From: Acidobacteriota bacterium | GTDB taxonomy: Bacteria; Acidobacteriota; Terriglobia; Terriglobales; Acidobacteriaceae | Length of the DNA: 64,000 nt | Assembly (NCBI GenBank): GCA_013289765.1 | Contig: JABCZI010000015.1 | Location: forward strand, 1-64,000 | Direction: 5' to 3' | Part shown: in pieces, positions 32,689 through 42,001 of the stretch | Numbering within the stretch: the first letter of the stretch is position 1 | Layout: the number at the start of each line of letters is the position of its first letter | Translations under genes and position numbers: made by a program | The notes under the pieces: model-generated | Told to the model about the DNA's origin: nothing | Seen by the model: only the letters and a program-made list of their open reading frames with translations | The model's database searches: none

Positions 32689-32886
32689 TCAGGTGATCGT
32701 ACGACCGGGCGGGAACTGTTTGCTTATTCTAACCCCAAACTTTGCTTTAGTTGCGGTCACCGCAGGGAAAGGTTCGACGAAATCTGGGATATCCGAACCT
32801 GGGACATCGAAACCTGGGACATCGAAACCTGGGATATCGAAATCTGGGACATCCAGGTGATGAGGCTGGATAAATACGTATGTCAT
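32689..32886 (-). CDS. Small pentapeptide-repeat ORF coupled to hisC
   Basis: A 65-residue frame whose ATG overlaps the hisC stop as ATGA (32883-32886). Residues 12-36 are five tandem pentads of the form D-V/I-P-D/G-F/S, encoded by the 15-bp repeat at 32778-32852. The rest has no recognised motif. The overlap geometry favours real translation, but the repeat may simply be a minisatellite that happens to be open. The function is unknown. Confidence 0.4.
   Translation of the reverse strand: MTYVFIQPHHLDVPDFDIPGFDVPGFDVPGSDIPDFVEPFPAVTATKAKFGVRISKQFPPGRTIT
32778..32852. repeat. Five-unit 15-bp tandem repeat (minisatellite)
   Basis: Units CGAAATCTGGGATAT, CCGAACCTGGGACAT, CGAAACCTGGGACAT, CGAAACCTGGGATAT and CGAAATCTGGGACAT follow without gaps. 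Differences are confined to three or four positions. The units are head to tail without spacers, so this is not a CRISPR array. Confidence 0.9.
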
Positions 32887-34037
32887 TTTCTCCGCGCGAA
32901 ACTCGGCTCACGAAATCCAGGCCCGGATCCACGCGCTACTATGCTGGCCGCCCGCAAGAACATCTGGTTCTGTTCAGGTGTGCCAATCGTTACGCGAATG
33001 CACTGCGGCGCTCCCCAATGTCCCAGCGGACGGATCGCCACACCTTCTTCCTGCAACCGGTTGGCGAAGCCTCCGGCATCTTCGCCGACATCGCAGAACA
33101 GAAAGTTCGCCGCCGTAGGAACAACCCGATATCCAAGGCCTGATAATCCCACTTCAAGCATGTGGGACTGCATTACATTATTCTCCACGACGCGCCGGAT
33201 ATGAAGGCTGTCGTCTAGTGCAGCCAGGCCGCCAGCCTGCGCGACTGACGATACTGAAAAGGTATTGCGCATGCGCGCGCAGTACGCCAGCAGTTCTGCG
33301 GGGCCAAGGCCGTAACCGATACGCAAGCCGGCGAGTCCGTGCGCCTTGGAAAATGTTCGAAGTACGACTACGCTCGCCCCCTGCCGCACATAGTCCAGAG
33401 AGTTCGAATACTTAACTTTGCGCAGTGTAGCGAAATGCTTCGCGAACTCGTAGTACGCTTCATCCAAAATCAAGACCACATGGCCGGGCAGCCGCGCCAG
33501 AAAGCTCTCTACGACCGGGGCTTCGAGCATTGTGCCAGTAGGATTGTTCGGGTTGGCCAGAAACACAATGCGGGTATTACCATCGATGGCGACGAGAATC
33601 GCTTCCAGATTGAAACAATCCGCCTGCATGGGCGCTTCCACCAGTTTCCCGCCCGCCGCCTGCACCGCCATGGAATACACAATGAACGAACGTTCACTGG
33701 TTACCGCATTCAGCCCGGGCGCCAGCAGAGTCCGGCACAACAGGCTCAGCAGGGCGGTGGATCCGGCGGTGACCATAACTTGCTCGGGAGGCAGTCCGTG
33801 ATAGGAGGCAAGTTCGCGGCGAAGCCGGCCGCAATCGTCGTCGGGATAGGAATTCGTATTGCCCAGAGCGGCTTGCATCGCATCAATGGCGCGTTGCGAC
33901 GGTCCAAAAGGATTTTCGTTCGAATCAAGTTTGACCAGCTGGGACCGCCGTTCCCGCGCGGCAGAAGTTGAGCTGGGAACATTCGGTATGCCCAAATCAC
34001 GGGCCGGCTTTGAGACCAGATCGAAGAAGCGGCTCAT
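32883..34037 (-). CDS. hisC: Histidinol-phosphate aminotransferase
   Basis: The 384-residue PLP aminotransferase of fold type I converts imidazole-acetol phosphate plus glutamate to histidinol phosphate. Seen in sequence: LDSNENPFGPS near 37, ANPNNPTGTM near 160, DEAYYEF and the PLP lysine in RTFSKAHGLAGLRIGYG near 235. No other his gene is nearby, so a broader aromatic or other aminotransferase role is possible. It is the last gene before the repeat ORF in the minus-strand trpS-scpAB-rluB-hisC cluster. Confidence 0.87.
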   Translation of the reverse strand: MSRFFDLVSKPARDLGIPNVPSSTSAARERRSQLVKLDSNENPFGPSQRAIDAMQAALGNTNSYPDDDCGRLRRELASYHGLPPEQVMVTAGSTALLSLLCRTLLAPGLNAVTSERSFIVYSMAVQAAGGKLVEAPMQADCFNLEAILVAIDGNTRIVFLANPNNPTGTMLEAPVVESFLARLPGHVVLILDEAYYEFAKHFATLRKVKYSNSLDYVRQGASVVVLRTFSKAHGLAGLRIGYGLGPAELLAYCARMRNTFSVSSVAQAGGLAALDDSLHIRRVVENNVMQSHMLEVGLSGLGYRVVPTAANFLFCDVGEDAGGFANRLQEEGVAIRPLGHWGAPQCIRVTIGTPEQNQMFLRAASIVARGSGPGFREPSFARRK

Positions 34038-34049
34038 ATTTTCCGCTCA

Positions 34050-34814
34050 TCATGCCATGGAAGGCTTTGTTGGCGCTATGGGTTTGTTGCATGCAGTCCG
34101 CAAGCGGTCGACTTCCTGCGTAGTTAAGGCGCGGAATTGGCCGGGTGGAACATCGAGGGTCAGCGGCCCGTAGCGCACTCGCTTAATCTTCTCCACATGA
34201 TGTCCGACCTTCTCAAACATGCGCCGAATCTCGCGGTTGCGGCCTTCGATCAACGTAACCTCATACCATGGATTGGTCGCTTCTTTTATCAAGCGAATAC
34301 CGGCAGGGGCGGTCCGCACCCGGCGGCCGTCTTCGGTGGCGATGGAAACCCCGCCGCGCAACTTCTCCAGCGCTTCTCCGCTCGGAGTCCCGGCTATCTT
34401 CACCACGTATGTTTTCGAAACCTTCGACGCCGCTTTCATCAGCTTGTTCGCAAGCGCCCCATCATTGGTCAGGAGCAGCAAGCCTTCGCTGGCGTAATCG
34501 AGCCGCCCCACGGGGTAGACACGCTTCTTCACGCCGCGAATCAGTTGCATCACCGTGGGACGCTTTTCGGGATCGCTCACCGTGGTGACGTAGCCTTTCG
34601 GTTTGTTCAGCAGCAAATAGACGTGATTCTGCGCTCCTTGAAGCAGCTTTCCGTCCACGCGGATGTGGTCCGTCTCCGCATCGGCCTTGGTTCCGAGCGC
34701 CGTCACCACGGTGCCGTTGACCTTCACATGGCCGGCACTGATCAGTTCCTCGGCTTTGCGGCGGGAAGCGATTCCGGCCGCAGCGATAATCTTTTGCAAG
34801 CGTTCAGCGGGCAT
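34050..34814 (-). CDS. 23S rRNA pseudouridine synthase, RluB-like
   Basis: The 254-residue protein has an N-terminal S4 RNA-binding domain (ERLQKIIAAAGIASRRKAEE). The RsuA/RluB catalytic domain follows, with GRLDYASEGLLLLTND, whose Asp is the nucleophile, and IEGRNREIRRMFE. It modifies a uridine in large-subunit rRNA. The position directly after scpB is the conserved bacterial order. RluB, RluE and RluF cannot be separated by eye; context favours RluB. Confidence 0.9.
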   Translation of the reverse strand: MPAERLQKIIAAAGIASRRKAEELISAGHVKVNGTVVTALGTKADAETDHIRVDGKLLQGAQNHVYLLLNKPKGYVTTVSDPEKRPTVMQLIRGVKKRVYPVGRLDYASEGLLLLTNDGALANKLMKAASKVSKTYVVKIAGTPSGEALEKLRGGVSIATEDGRRVRTAPAGIRLIKEATNPWYEVTLIEGRNREIRRMFEKVGHHVEKIKRVRYGPLTLDVPPGQFRALTTQEVDRLRTACNKPIAPTKPSMA

Positions 34815-34852
34815 TTGGGACTTCCAATCTAGGCGTGTGAATGAGTGGACGA

Positions 34853-35521
34853 TTATTCTTTCTGTGTGGACTCGGCAATTTCTTCAGTGGCGGATTCCCG
34901 ATCGGCGTGATTCGAATTGTCCGGCGCCGCCTCTTCCGCCGCAATTAATTCTCCCTGGAACGACTCTGCCACCAGTTTCTCGAACTCTTCCATGCTGGGC
35001 AGTTCGTTGACGTCCTTCAAACCAAACCGCATGAGAAATTCTTTAGTCGTTTTGTAGAGGATAGGACGCCCGATCACCTGCTTGCGCCCTGCCGTCGTGA
35101 TCAGCTTGCGATCAAGCAATGTAGCGATCACGCCGCCGGAATCCACGCCGCGAATCTCGTTGATTTCCGGAACTGTGGCAGGCTGCTTGTAAGCGATCAC
35201 GGCCAGCGTTTCCAAAGCCGGCAACGACAGCCGGATCGGAGGTTTTAAACTCTTGGCAAAGCTGCGCACCATTTCGTGCTGCTCAGGCTTGGTAGACATG
35301 CGATAGCCGCCGGCCACCTGGCGAATCTCGATGCCGTGATCTCGGCTTCCGTAATCGGCCACAAGTTCTTCCAGCGCCACTCGCACTCGCGACTTAACTT
35401 CAGCGTCGTCCGCCGCGCCTTCGGCAGTCACCGACTCTTTGACGAGCTGAACCAATTGCTCGGTCGTGATCGGCGTTTCCGCCGCATAAACAATCGCTTC
35501 GAGTTGAGCTTTAAGACTCAT
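34853..35521 (-). CDS. scpB: Segregation and condensation protein B
   Basis: The 222-residue kleisin-associated protein has two winged-helix domains, seen as LEAIVYAAETPITTEQLVQLV at the N-terminus (split) and LETLAVIAYKQPATVPEINEIRG near 95. The C-terminus is acidic and disordered. With ScpA and SMC it forms the chromosome condensin. It begins 21 bp after the scpA stop. Confidence 0.93.
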   Translation of the reverse strand: MSLKAQLEAIVYAAETPITTEQLVQLVKESVTAEGAADDAEVKSRVRVALEELVADYGSRDHGIEIRQVAGGYRMSTKPEQHEMVRSFAKSLKPPIRLSLPALETLAVIAYKQPATVPEINEIRGVDSGGVIATLLDRKLITTAGRKQVIGRPILYKTTKEFLMRFGLKDVNELPSMEEFEKLVAESFQGELIAAEEAAPDNSNHADRESATEEIAESTQKE

Positions 35522-35542
35522 AAGAAAGCGGCCACTGTTTTT

Positions 35543-36460
35543 TTATCTCCAATCATCGCGAACAGCCGCCTGCTCCGCCATAACCGCGTCGAAGCCGCTG
35601 TGCTTTCGTACTGCAATCTCGCCGAAAAGTTTATCCTGCCGAACCTGAATGGCTTGCAGCCGCACCATTTCGAGTAACGCCAAAAACATGCATACCAGCG
35701 CTTGCCTCGACTCCACGCGCATCAAAAGCTGCTTCAGGCGGATAGGCCGTGATTCGAGAGACAGCCGCCGCCGCAGGTAATCAATCATCTGTCCCACGGT
35801 CACTGTTTCTTCATTCACGTTAATCATGGGCCGGGTGCGGACTCGCTCCAGAATCTGCTGGAAGGTCTTAACCAGATCGATCACGTCCGCAGCCATCTCC
35901 GGCTCGGTGCCTTCGGCGTCAATAAACTCTTTCAGCGATGGATTCGTCAACACTGCATCTTCGATCTGTTGCTTCTGCAACAGCATCTGCGCCGCTGACT
36001 TGAACTTCTCATGCTCCAGCAGGCGATTCACCAACTCGGTGCGCGGATCCTCAAGCTCTTCTGCTTTGGCCGATGGGTCGCGCGGCAAAAGCATTTTCGA
36101 CTTGATGTGAATCAGCACCGCGGCCATATAAATAAAGTCGGCCGCCACATTCACGTCCAGTTCTTTAATCTTTTCCACGTACGCCAGGTACTGCTCTGTA
36201 ATGCGCGCGATGGGAATATCGTAGATGTCGATATCCTGCTTGCGGATCAGATCGAGCAGCAAGTCCAACGGGCCTTCGTAAATATCGGTGACCGAAACCG
36301 CAAACGGAGAATCATTCTCCTCGTTTTTGGTAGAGGATTTCTCAGCCGCCTGTTTAGTCGGCTTCGCGGCAACGGTTTGATCCCCAACCAGCGCGAAGGG
36401 CGCAGACTGCGGCGCGCCGTCTGCCGATGTGACAACTCGGGCTTCCATCCTACTGGGCAT
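35543..36460 (-). CDS. scpA: Segregation and condensation protein A
   Basis: The 305-residue kleisin has the typical N-terminal SMC-neck binding part (IYEGPLDLLLDLIRKQDIDI near 62, then YLAYVEKIKELDVNVAADF) and a C-terminal winged helix. The first 50 residues are a variable, charged extension. Its start overlaps the 3' end of trpS by 11 bp, and scpB follows. Confidence 0.93.
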   Translation of the reverse strand: MPSRMEARVVTSADGAPQSAPFALVGDQTVAAKPTKQAAEKSSTKNEENDSPFAVSVTDIYEGPLDLLLDLIRKQDIDIYDIPIARITEQYLAYVEKIKELDVNVAADFIYMAAVLIHIKSKMLLPRDPSAKAEELEDPRTELVNRLLEHEKFKSAAQMLLQKQQIEDAVLTNPSLKEFIDAEGTEPEMAADVIDLVKTFQQILERVRTRPMINVNEETVTVGQMIDYLRRRLSLESRPIRLKQLLMRVESRQALVCMFLALLEMVRLQAIQVRQDKLFGEIAVRKHSGFDAVMAEQAAVRDDWR

Positions 36461-37496
36461 TTTTCATCACCGATGATTCATACGCGAGCGACATTCCCAT
36501 GGCGTCACGCACATCGTTCATGGTTTCGGCCGCCGCCTTGCGCGCCCGCTCCGTGCCAGCCTCAAGAATATCCCAAGCCAGCCGTGGATTCTCCTCGAAT
36601 TTCTTGCGCCGCTCCTGCATGGGATTCAGCAATTGCACCAGCGCATCGGCGGCCCAACTCTTGCACTCGATGCAGCCGATGCCCGCCGACCGGCAGCCGG
36701 CGTTTACTTTGTCCATGGTAGTGCGCTCGCTGAAAATCTTGTGCAGATCTCCCACCGGGCACACATCCGGATTGCCAGGGTCCGACCGCCGCACTCGCGC
36801 CGGATCGGTCACCATCGTCTTCAACTTCTGCCGCACCACCGGCTCCGGGTCGGTCAGCAGGATCGTGTTGCCATACGACTTCGACATCTTGCGGCCATCG
36901 GTCCCCGGCAGCTTGGGCGCAGGCGTGAGCAACGATTGCGGCTCAGGAAAAACATTTCCATGCTGTCCGTAGAATCCGTTGAACCTACGCGCAATTTCGC
37001 GTGTGAGCTCCACGTGCGCCACCTGATCCTCGCCCACCGGCACGACGTCTGCCTTGTAAATCAAAATGTCGGCAGACTGAAGGACCGGATAGCCGAGAAA
37101 TCCGTACGTTCCCAAGTCTTTGTCTTTGATGTTCTCCCGCTGCTCTTTATAGGTCGGAACCCGCTCCAGCCAGCCTAGCGGCGTGATCATCGAGAAAAGT
37201 AAATGCAATTCCGCGTGCGCTGGAACATGAGACTGAATGAAGATCACCGACTTTTCCGGATCGAGTCCCGCCGCCAGCCAGTCCAGCGCCACCTCCAGCG
37301 AATTCTCTTTCACCCGTGAAGTGTCGGCGTAGTCAGTCGTGAGCGCGTGCCAGTCGGCTACTTCGAAGAAGCACTGATATTCGTCCTGCATGCGCACCCA
37401 GTTGGCGAGAGCGCCCACGTAGTTTCCCAGGTGCAGTTTGCCGGTCGAGCGCATGCCGCTGAGCACGCGTTTACGCAAGTTGGTCGAAGGTGTCAT
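36450..37496 (-). CDS. trpS: Tryptophanyl-tRNA synthetase
   Basis: The 348-residue class I enzyme charges tRNA-Trp. It has the HIGH-like motif GKLHLGNYVGA near residue 16 and GRKMSKSYGN, the KMSKS motif, near 205. The upstream frame from 37583 has 29 extra codons without family similarity; the ATG at 37496 gives the normal start, TNLRKRVLSGMRSTG. It is the first gene of the cluster trpS-scpA-scpB-rluB-hisC. Confidence 0.94.
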   Translation of the reverse strand: MTPSTNLRKRVLSGMRSTGKLHLGNYVGALANWVRMQDEYQCFFEVADWHALTTDYADTSRVKENSLEVALDWLAAGLDPEKSVIFIQSHVPAHAELHLLFSMITPLGWLERVPTYKEQRENIKDKDLGTYGFLGYPVLQSADILIYKADVVPVGEDQVAHVELTREIARRFNGFYGQHGNVFPEPQSLLTPAPKLPGTDGRKMSKSYGNTILLTDPEPVVRQKLKTMVTDPARVRRSDPGNPDVCPVGDLHKIFSERTTMDKVNAGCRSAGIGCIECKSWAADALVQLLNPMQERRKKFEENPRLAWDILEAGTERARKAAAETMNDVRDAMGMSLAYESSVMKNAQ

Positions 37497-37700
37497 CAGT
37501 GTTTTAAAAAGAGGCAAAACAGAACTTCGGCGATCAAATTCACAGGTTGCGGCATCATGCGAAAGTATTGTCGATACTACCATGCAGGGCGCGGATTTCG
37601 GGGTAAAACGACCATCTGCAGTATGGCCGTGCCTTATAATTCGCGCTCCACTGCCTGTGAATCAAAGTGCTTTAGCCAATGAGTTGAATAAGGAATACCG

Positions 37701-39413
37701 ATGAAGCCTCGCAACCTGAATTTATTGTTCGCGATCCTGTTACTTGGCGCAGCTCATGTCTTGGCGCAATCCTCGGCCATCACCTTCGACCTTGTAATCA
37801 CCAACGGCCACATCATCGACGGCACTGGTTCTCCCTGGTATTCCGGCGATGTCGGCATTCGCGCGGGAAAAGTAGCCGCCATCGGCAACCTCAGCGCCTT
37901 GGCTCGCAAGCGCACCATTGACGCTGCTGGCAAAGTTGTTGCCCCCGGTTTCATCGACATGCTCGGCCAGTCCGAACTCTCCATCCTCGTCGAGCCGCGC
38001 CTCCCTTCAAAAATCTATCAGGGGATTACAACCGAAATCACTGGCGAAGGCGGCTCCATCGCGCCGCTCAACGACGCCATCATCCAGACCGATCGCGCCG
38101 GTTACGAGCGCTACCACATCACTCCCGACTGGCGAAGCTTCCGCCAGTATTTTGCGCGGCTTGAAAAGCAGGGATTGGGCATCAACCTCGCCAGCTACGT
38201 CGGCGCTACGCAGGTTCGACGCATGGTGCTCGGCGACGATAACAAGCAGCCCACTCCCGGGCAACTCGATCAAATGAAGACCCTGGTGCGCGACGCGATG
38301 AAGGACGGAGCCGTCGGCGTTTCCACCGCGCTCGAATATGCTCCCGCGCCATATGCCAAGACCGAAGAACTAATCGCTCTTGCCGCTGAAGGCGGCAAGT
38401 TCGGTGGAATCTATTCCACGCACATGCGCAACGAAAGCGACGGGGTCCTCGAAGCCATTGACGAGGCTCTGCGCATCGGGCGCGACGCTCACGTGCCCGT
38501 AGAAATCTGGCATATCAAAGTCGCCGGCAAAAATAATTGGGGACGCATGCCAGAAGTCGTCGCCAAAATTAACGCCGCGCGCGCCGCCGGCGCCGATATA
38601 ACCGCCGATACTTACGCCTACACCGCATGGTTCAACGATTTTTCGGCCTTCGTTCCACAGTGGGCCCACGATGGCGGAACCGCGAAACTTGTCGAGCGAT
38701 TGAAGGATACTGCAACTCGCGCGCGTATCCGCAAAGACATGCTTTCGCCCTCAAAGGATTGGGACAACGAATGGCAGGAAATCCCCGGACCTGAAGCCAT
38801 CATGATCGGCGTGGTGCAGAATCCGAAAATGCTTCCGCTTCAAGGCAAACGTCTTTCCGAAATCGCGAAACTTTGGAATAAAGACCCTATGGACGCGCTC
38901 TTCGATTTTCTGATCGACGATCCCTATGCCGGCGTTGCCGTCTTCGGCATGTCGCAGCCTGATGTCACCCTGGCGCTACAGCAGCCCTGGGTCGCGATCG
39001 ACAACGACTCATCCGGCACTTCGCCAGAGGGAATTCTGGGCCAGGAACATCCTCATCCCCGCGCCTATGGAACGTTTCCCCGTATCCTTCGCAAATACGT
39101 TCGCGAAGATAAAGCTCTGACGCTGGAAGATGCCATTCGAAAAATGTCCGCGCTGCCCGCGCAACGTCTCCGGCTTACGGATCGCGGCGTTCTCAAGGCC
39201 GGGATGTGGGCAGACGTTGTCGTCTTCGATCCCGCAACCGTGCGCGATCTAGCCACATTTGATAACCCGAATCAGCTTTCCGAGGGGATGGAATACGTTC
39301 TCGTGAATGGTGTACCAGTGATCGAGCACAGCAAGATGACAGGAGCACTGCCGGGAAAAGTTCTGCGCGGCCCAGGATTCGCAGTGCAGGATACGCGGCG
39401 CAGTGACCCCTAA
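37701..39413 (+). CDS. Secreted D-aminoacylase-like amidohydrolase lacking the HxH motif
   Basis: The 570-residue protein has a signal peptide (MKPRNLNLLFAILLLGAAHV) and the D-aminoacylase/amidohydrolase fold: DLVITNGHIIDGTGSPW, then APGFIDMLGQSE where the family has GFIDxHxH. Both histidines of the alpha-metal site are therefore missing. The beta-site histidines appear kept, in YSTHMRNESDG and VEIWHIKV. The late acidic residue in IDNDSSG is also present. The protein may bind only one metal or act on a different bond. It belongs to a subgroup with GEGGSIAP replacing the cysteine loop. Confidence 0.8.
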   Translation: MKPRNLNLLFAILLLGAAHVLAQSSAITFDLVITNGHIIDGTGSPWYSGDVGIRAGKVAAIGNLSALARKRTIDAAGKVVAPGFIDMLGQSELSILVEPRLPSKIYQGITTEITGEGGSIAPLNDAIIQTDRAGYERYHITPDWRSFRQYFARLEKQGLGINLASYVGATQVRRMVLGDDNKQPTPGQLDQMKTLVRDAMKDGAVGVSTALEYAPAPYAKTEELIALAAEGGKFGGIYSTHMRNESDGVLEAIDEALRIGRDAHVPVEIWHIKVAGKNNWGRMPEVVAKINAARAAGADITADTYAYTAWFNDFSAFVPQWAHDGGTAKLVERLKDTATRARIRKDMLSPSKDWDNEWQEIPGPEAIMIGVVQNPKMLPLQGKRLSEIAKLWNKDPMDALFDFLIDDPYAGVAVFGMSQPDVTLALQQPWVAIDNDSSGTSPEGILGQEHPHPRAYGTFPRILRKYVREDKALTLEDAIRKMSALPAQRLRLTDRGVLKAGMWADVVVFDPATVRDLATFDNPNQLSEGMEYVLVNGVPVIEHSKMTGALPGKVLRGPGFAVQDTRRSDP

Positions 39414-42001
39414 GGCTTGAGTTGTGCCTGCGTATCCGCTGTCGGAATAAGCGTGACGCGCGGTTCTGCTACGGTACCCGTGATGCTATAAATCTGCGAA
39501 CCGCTTGCCTTTACATCTGAACTTCGGATGAGCTTTAAATCCAGTGCCCGCCCCAACGACGCTGTGCCGCCGATCTCGTAGGTGCCGCCCGAAGCAAATA
39601 ATTTGTCCTTCTCCCATTCAATCTGCCCGCCGCGCAGGCGCGCCGAGCCTTGCCAGCGCGCAGCTTGCAGAGGTCCCTCGTCGCTCGCCAGAGAAATGTG
39701 AAGGAAAACTCCATCGCGAATGTCGAACTGCAATTCCCCTTCAACCGATTGCCAGAACGCAACCGCGTTCGCTCCCGCTGCCGTGAACTGGTAGGTCCCC
39801 CCGCCCGTTCCAGAAATCCAAGGATCATGCATCGCGCCGGCGATCTGCTGTAAAGAAATAGCAGTTAGCGTGCCGCTGCCTGCATAAATGGGAGGATCAT
39901 CCCTGAAATCAGCATGCAAGTCCCCACGATACTTTCCGCCCAGCACATCCGCGCGCAGATCCGAAATCTTCAGCTTCCCGTGTTCCAGGTCCAGCAAAGC
40001 TGAAACGTGGCTCGCGGCCACATTATGAATCAGCAGCCGGCCAGCACTGATCTTTCCCTCCGCGCGCAAGTTTTTCAGAAACGATGGCGATTGAGGCTCG
40101 GTAGTGGTCAGTATCTGGTACCAGCGGCGCTCAGTGGGTTGCGAACCAAGCCATGCATAAAGATCACCGAGCCCAACTTCTGCCGTATTCAAATTGAAGT
40201 GGATAAGGCAAGCATCCGGCGCTCCACACCCTCGCGGAAAAACCAAACTGCCCGTCCAGTCCGCATCGGCGGCTCGTACACTCAATTTCGTTACCCGCAC
40301 TCCCTCATGCCCTAGCTCCAATTGCGCCGAAGAAATTTCAATCGGCTCATTCGCTCCCCGCACCATCGTGCGCACGTTCCGCAACTGCACCGTTCCGGTC
40401 AATTCCGGGAGAGAAAAACCGGAAGGCTTTCCCAAGACGCTTTCCGCCCATGTTCCCGCAATCTGCAAATCCATTTGCGCCACGCCTTCTGCGTTCGTCT
40501 TTATGGCTTGCAGTCCGATCAGACTGGCCAAACGCAACGTGTGCGCTATCTCTCCATCTCCGCGTATTGCCATGCCATAACCTAAGCGTCCAATCCAGCC
40601 GCGCGCCTGGGCCGGCATTGGCCTTCCCAACGCAACCGGGAAAGGACCGAACTCGATACGCAGCCCCTCCGCCATCTGTTCCTCATCAGTTTTGCGGTCG
40701 GTTCTAATCTTCGGCCGCACCGACGAACCGTAGATAGCCCCGTCGTGGGTGCTTAGCACAAACGGTATGTTCCTCGGAGTTAATTCCACTCTGTTGTTCG
40801 CTGATTGAAGATGGAGATCGACGATCTGCCCGTGCCCATGAAAGTCAGCCCCTTGCGTCGACTCCTCGCTCTCATTCGCCTCGAAATCGCCTTGCACAAT
40901 TCCCTCGGACAATAGATCGACCGGCAGATTCTTCTTCGCGCGGCGCGCCAGTTGCACCACGGCGCTCATCGGAACGCCTGCCATGTTCAATGCCAGACTG
41001 AGCTTGTGCATTCCAGGCAGACCGGCCTCGCCACGCAGCGTGATTACGCCGCTGCCGACCGGCGAACTGCAGCGGATGTCATGCACCATCGCATCAGCGG
41101 AAGCATAAGTGGCATCGCAATGTGCTGCCAGCCTCACTCCCTCGCTGCTCGAAATGTCATAGCGGTGGAAATTGTCGATCGATGTATCGGTCGCAACTTT
41201 CAGGGCGGCGGGCATTCCACTCAGCGTCGCTTCCAGGCGGACTTCTCCGCGCCAACCCTTATCGTTTCCAGAGATCAGCTTGGTCAGTTGCCCGAGTTGC
41301 GCTCGATCCCACTGCAGGCTGAACAGCAGTGGCGTTTCGCCCAGGCTCCCGGCGCGCTGCCAGGTTCCGTTCATCCGTAACATTCCAGCGTCGTTCAAAC
41401 TCATATCGGTGCGCAGCGGTTCGGCCTTGAGCCGCGCTCCCCACGTGTTTTCGGATTCCTGCCACAGCGCGAAGTCCGCATTCAGCAGGGCGTAGGGTTT
41501 TTTCTCCGCACCTTTTTTGAAATTGATGCGGCCCGAACTTGCCTCAATGTAGGGAAATCCCGGCCGCGCTTCCGACTTCGATTTCGCGGTGGGCGCCAGC
41601 GGCGTACGTGCGGTGCGTTCCAACAGAGCCGCCCAGTTCCAGCGCCCGTCCGCTCTTCGAACCAGATTCAGGCTCGGCTCGGTGAGTTCCAACCGTGAGA
41701 TATCAAGCCGTCCGCGAACCAACGACGTGAGGCGCACCGTGGCCGTCACTTCCGGCGCGCGCAGCATGGGCTCCGCTCCGAACGCAGGATCTTCATAGAT
41801 GACCAGGTTTTGCAGATCGAAGCCGGGCGGCAGGAATCGCAGGTGAACCGAACCAATCGCCACCGGACGCGCCACCGCGCGGCTGATGGAACTCGCAATG
41901 CGCGCCTTCAGTCGCGAGACGCCGGGACGCACCAGGAACAGAGCCAGCAGAATTACCCCTGCTGCGGTCACCGCCCGCCGCTTGGAAAAAGAAAAACTCA
42001 C
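39410..42001 (-). CDS. AsmA-family membrane protein
   Basis: The 863-residue protein has an N-terminal membrane anchor (about 10-26) followed by AsmA-type beta-rich periplasmic segments. VAIGSVHLRFLPPGFDLQNLVIY and SRLELTEPSLNLVRRADGRWNW show the N-terminal AsmA motif, and a C-terminal AsmA_2-like region lies near 690-800. Such proteins form long grooves that move phospholipids between membranes. The start codon overlaps the lepB stop (ATGA at 41998-42001). Its end overlaps the convergent amidohydrolase by 4 bp. Confidence 0.85.
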   Translation of the reverse strand: MSFSFSKRRAVTAAGVILLALFLVRPGVSRLKARIASSISRAVARPVAIGSVHLRFLPPGFDLQNLVIYEDPAFGAEPMLRAPEVTATVRLTSLVRGRLDISRLELTEPSLNLVRRADGRWNWAALLERTARTPLAPTAKSKSEARPGFPYIEASSGRINFKKGAEKKPYALLNADFALWQESENTWGARLKAEPLRTDMSLNDAGMLRMNGTWQRAGSLGETPLLFSLQWDRAQLGQLTKLISGNDKGWRGEVRLEATLSGMPAALKVATDTSIDNFHRYDISSSEGVRLAAHCDATYASADAMVHDIRCSSPVGSGVITLRGEAGLPGMHKLSLALNMAGVPMSAVVQLARRAKKNLPVDLLSEGIVQGDFEANESEESTQGADFHGHGQIVDLHLQSANNRVELTPRNIPFVLSTHDGAIYGSSVRPKIRTDRKTDEEQMAEGLRIEFGPFPVALGRPMPAQARGWIGRLGYGMAIRGDGEIAHTLRLASLIGLQAIKTNAEGVAQMDLQIAGTWAESVLGKPSGFSLPELTGTVQLRNVRTMVRGANEPIEISSAQLELGHEGVRVTKLSVRAADADWTGSLVFPRGCGAPDACLIHFNLNTAEVGLGDLYAWLGSQPTERRWYQILTTTEPQSPSFLKNLRAEGKISAGRLLIHNVAASHVSALLDLEHGKLKISDLRADVLGGKYRGDLHADFRDDPPIYAGSGTLTAISLQQIAGAMHDPWISGTGGGTYQFTAAGANAVAFWQSVEGELQFDIRDGVFLHISLASDEGPLQAARWQGSARLRGGQIEWEKDKLFASGGTYEIGGTASLGRALDLKLIRSSDVKASGSQIYSITGTVAEPRVTLIPTADTQAQLKP

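Noticed and set aside
32778-32852. Possible CRISPR array
   Set aside because: The 15-bp units are head to tail without spacers, and no cas gene is present; it is a simple tandem repeat.
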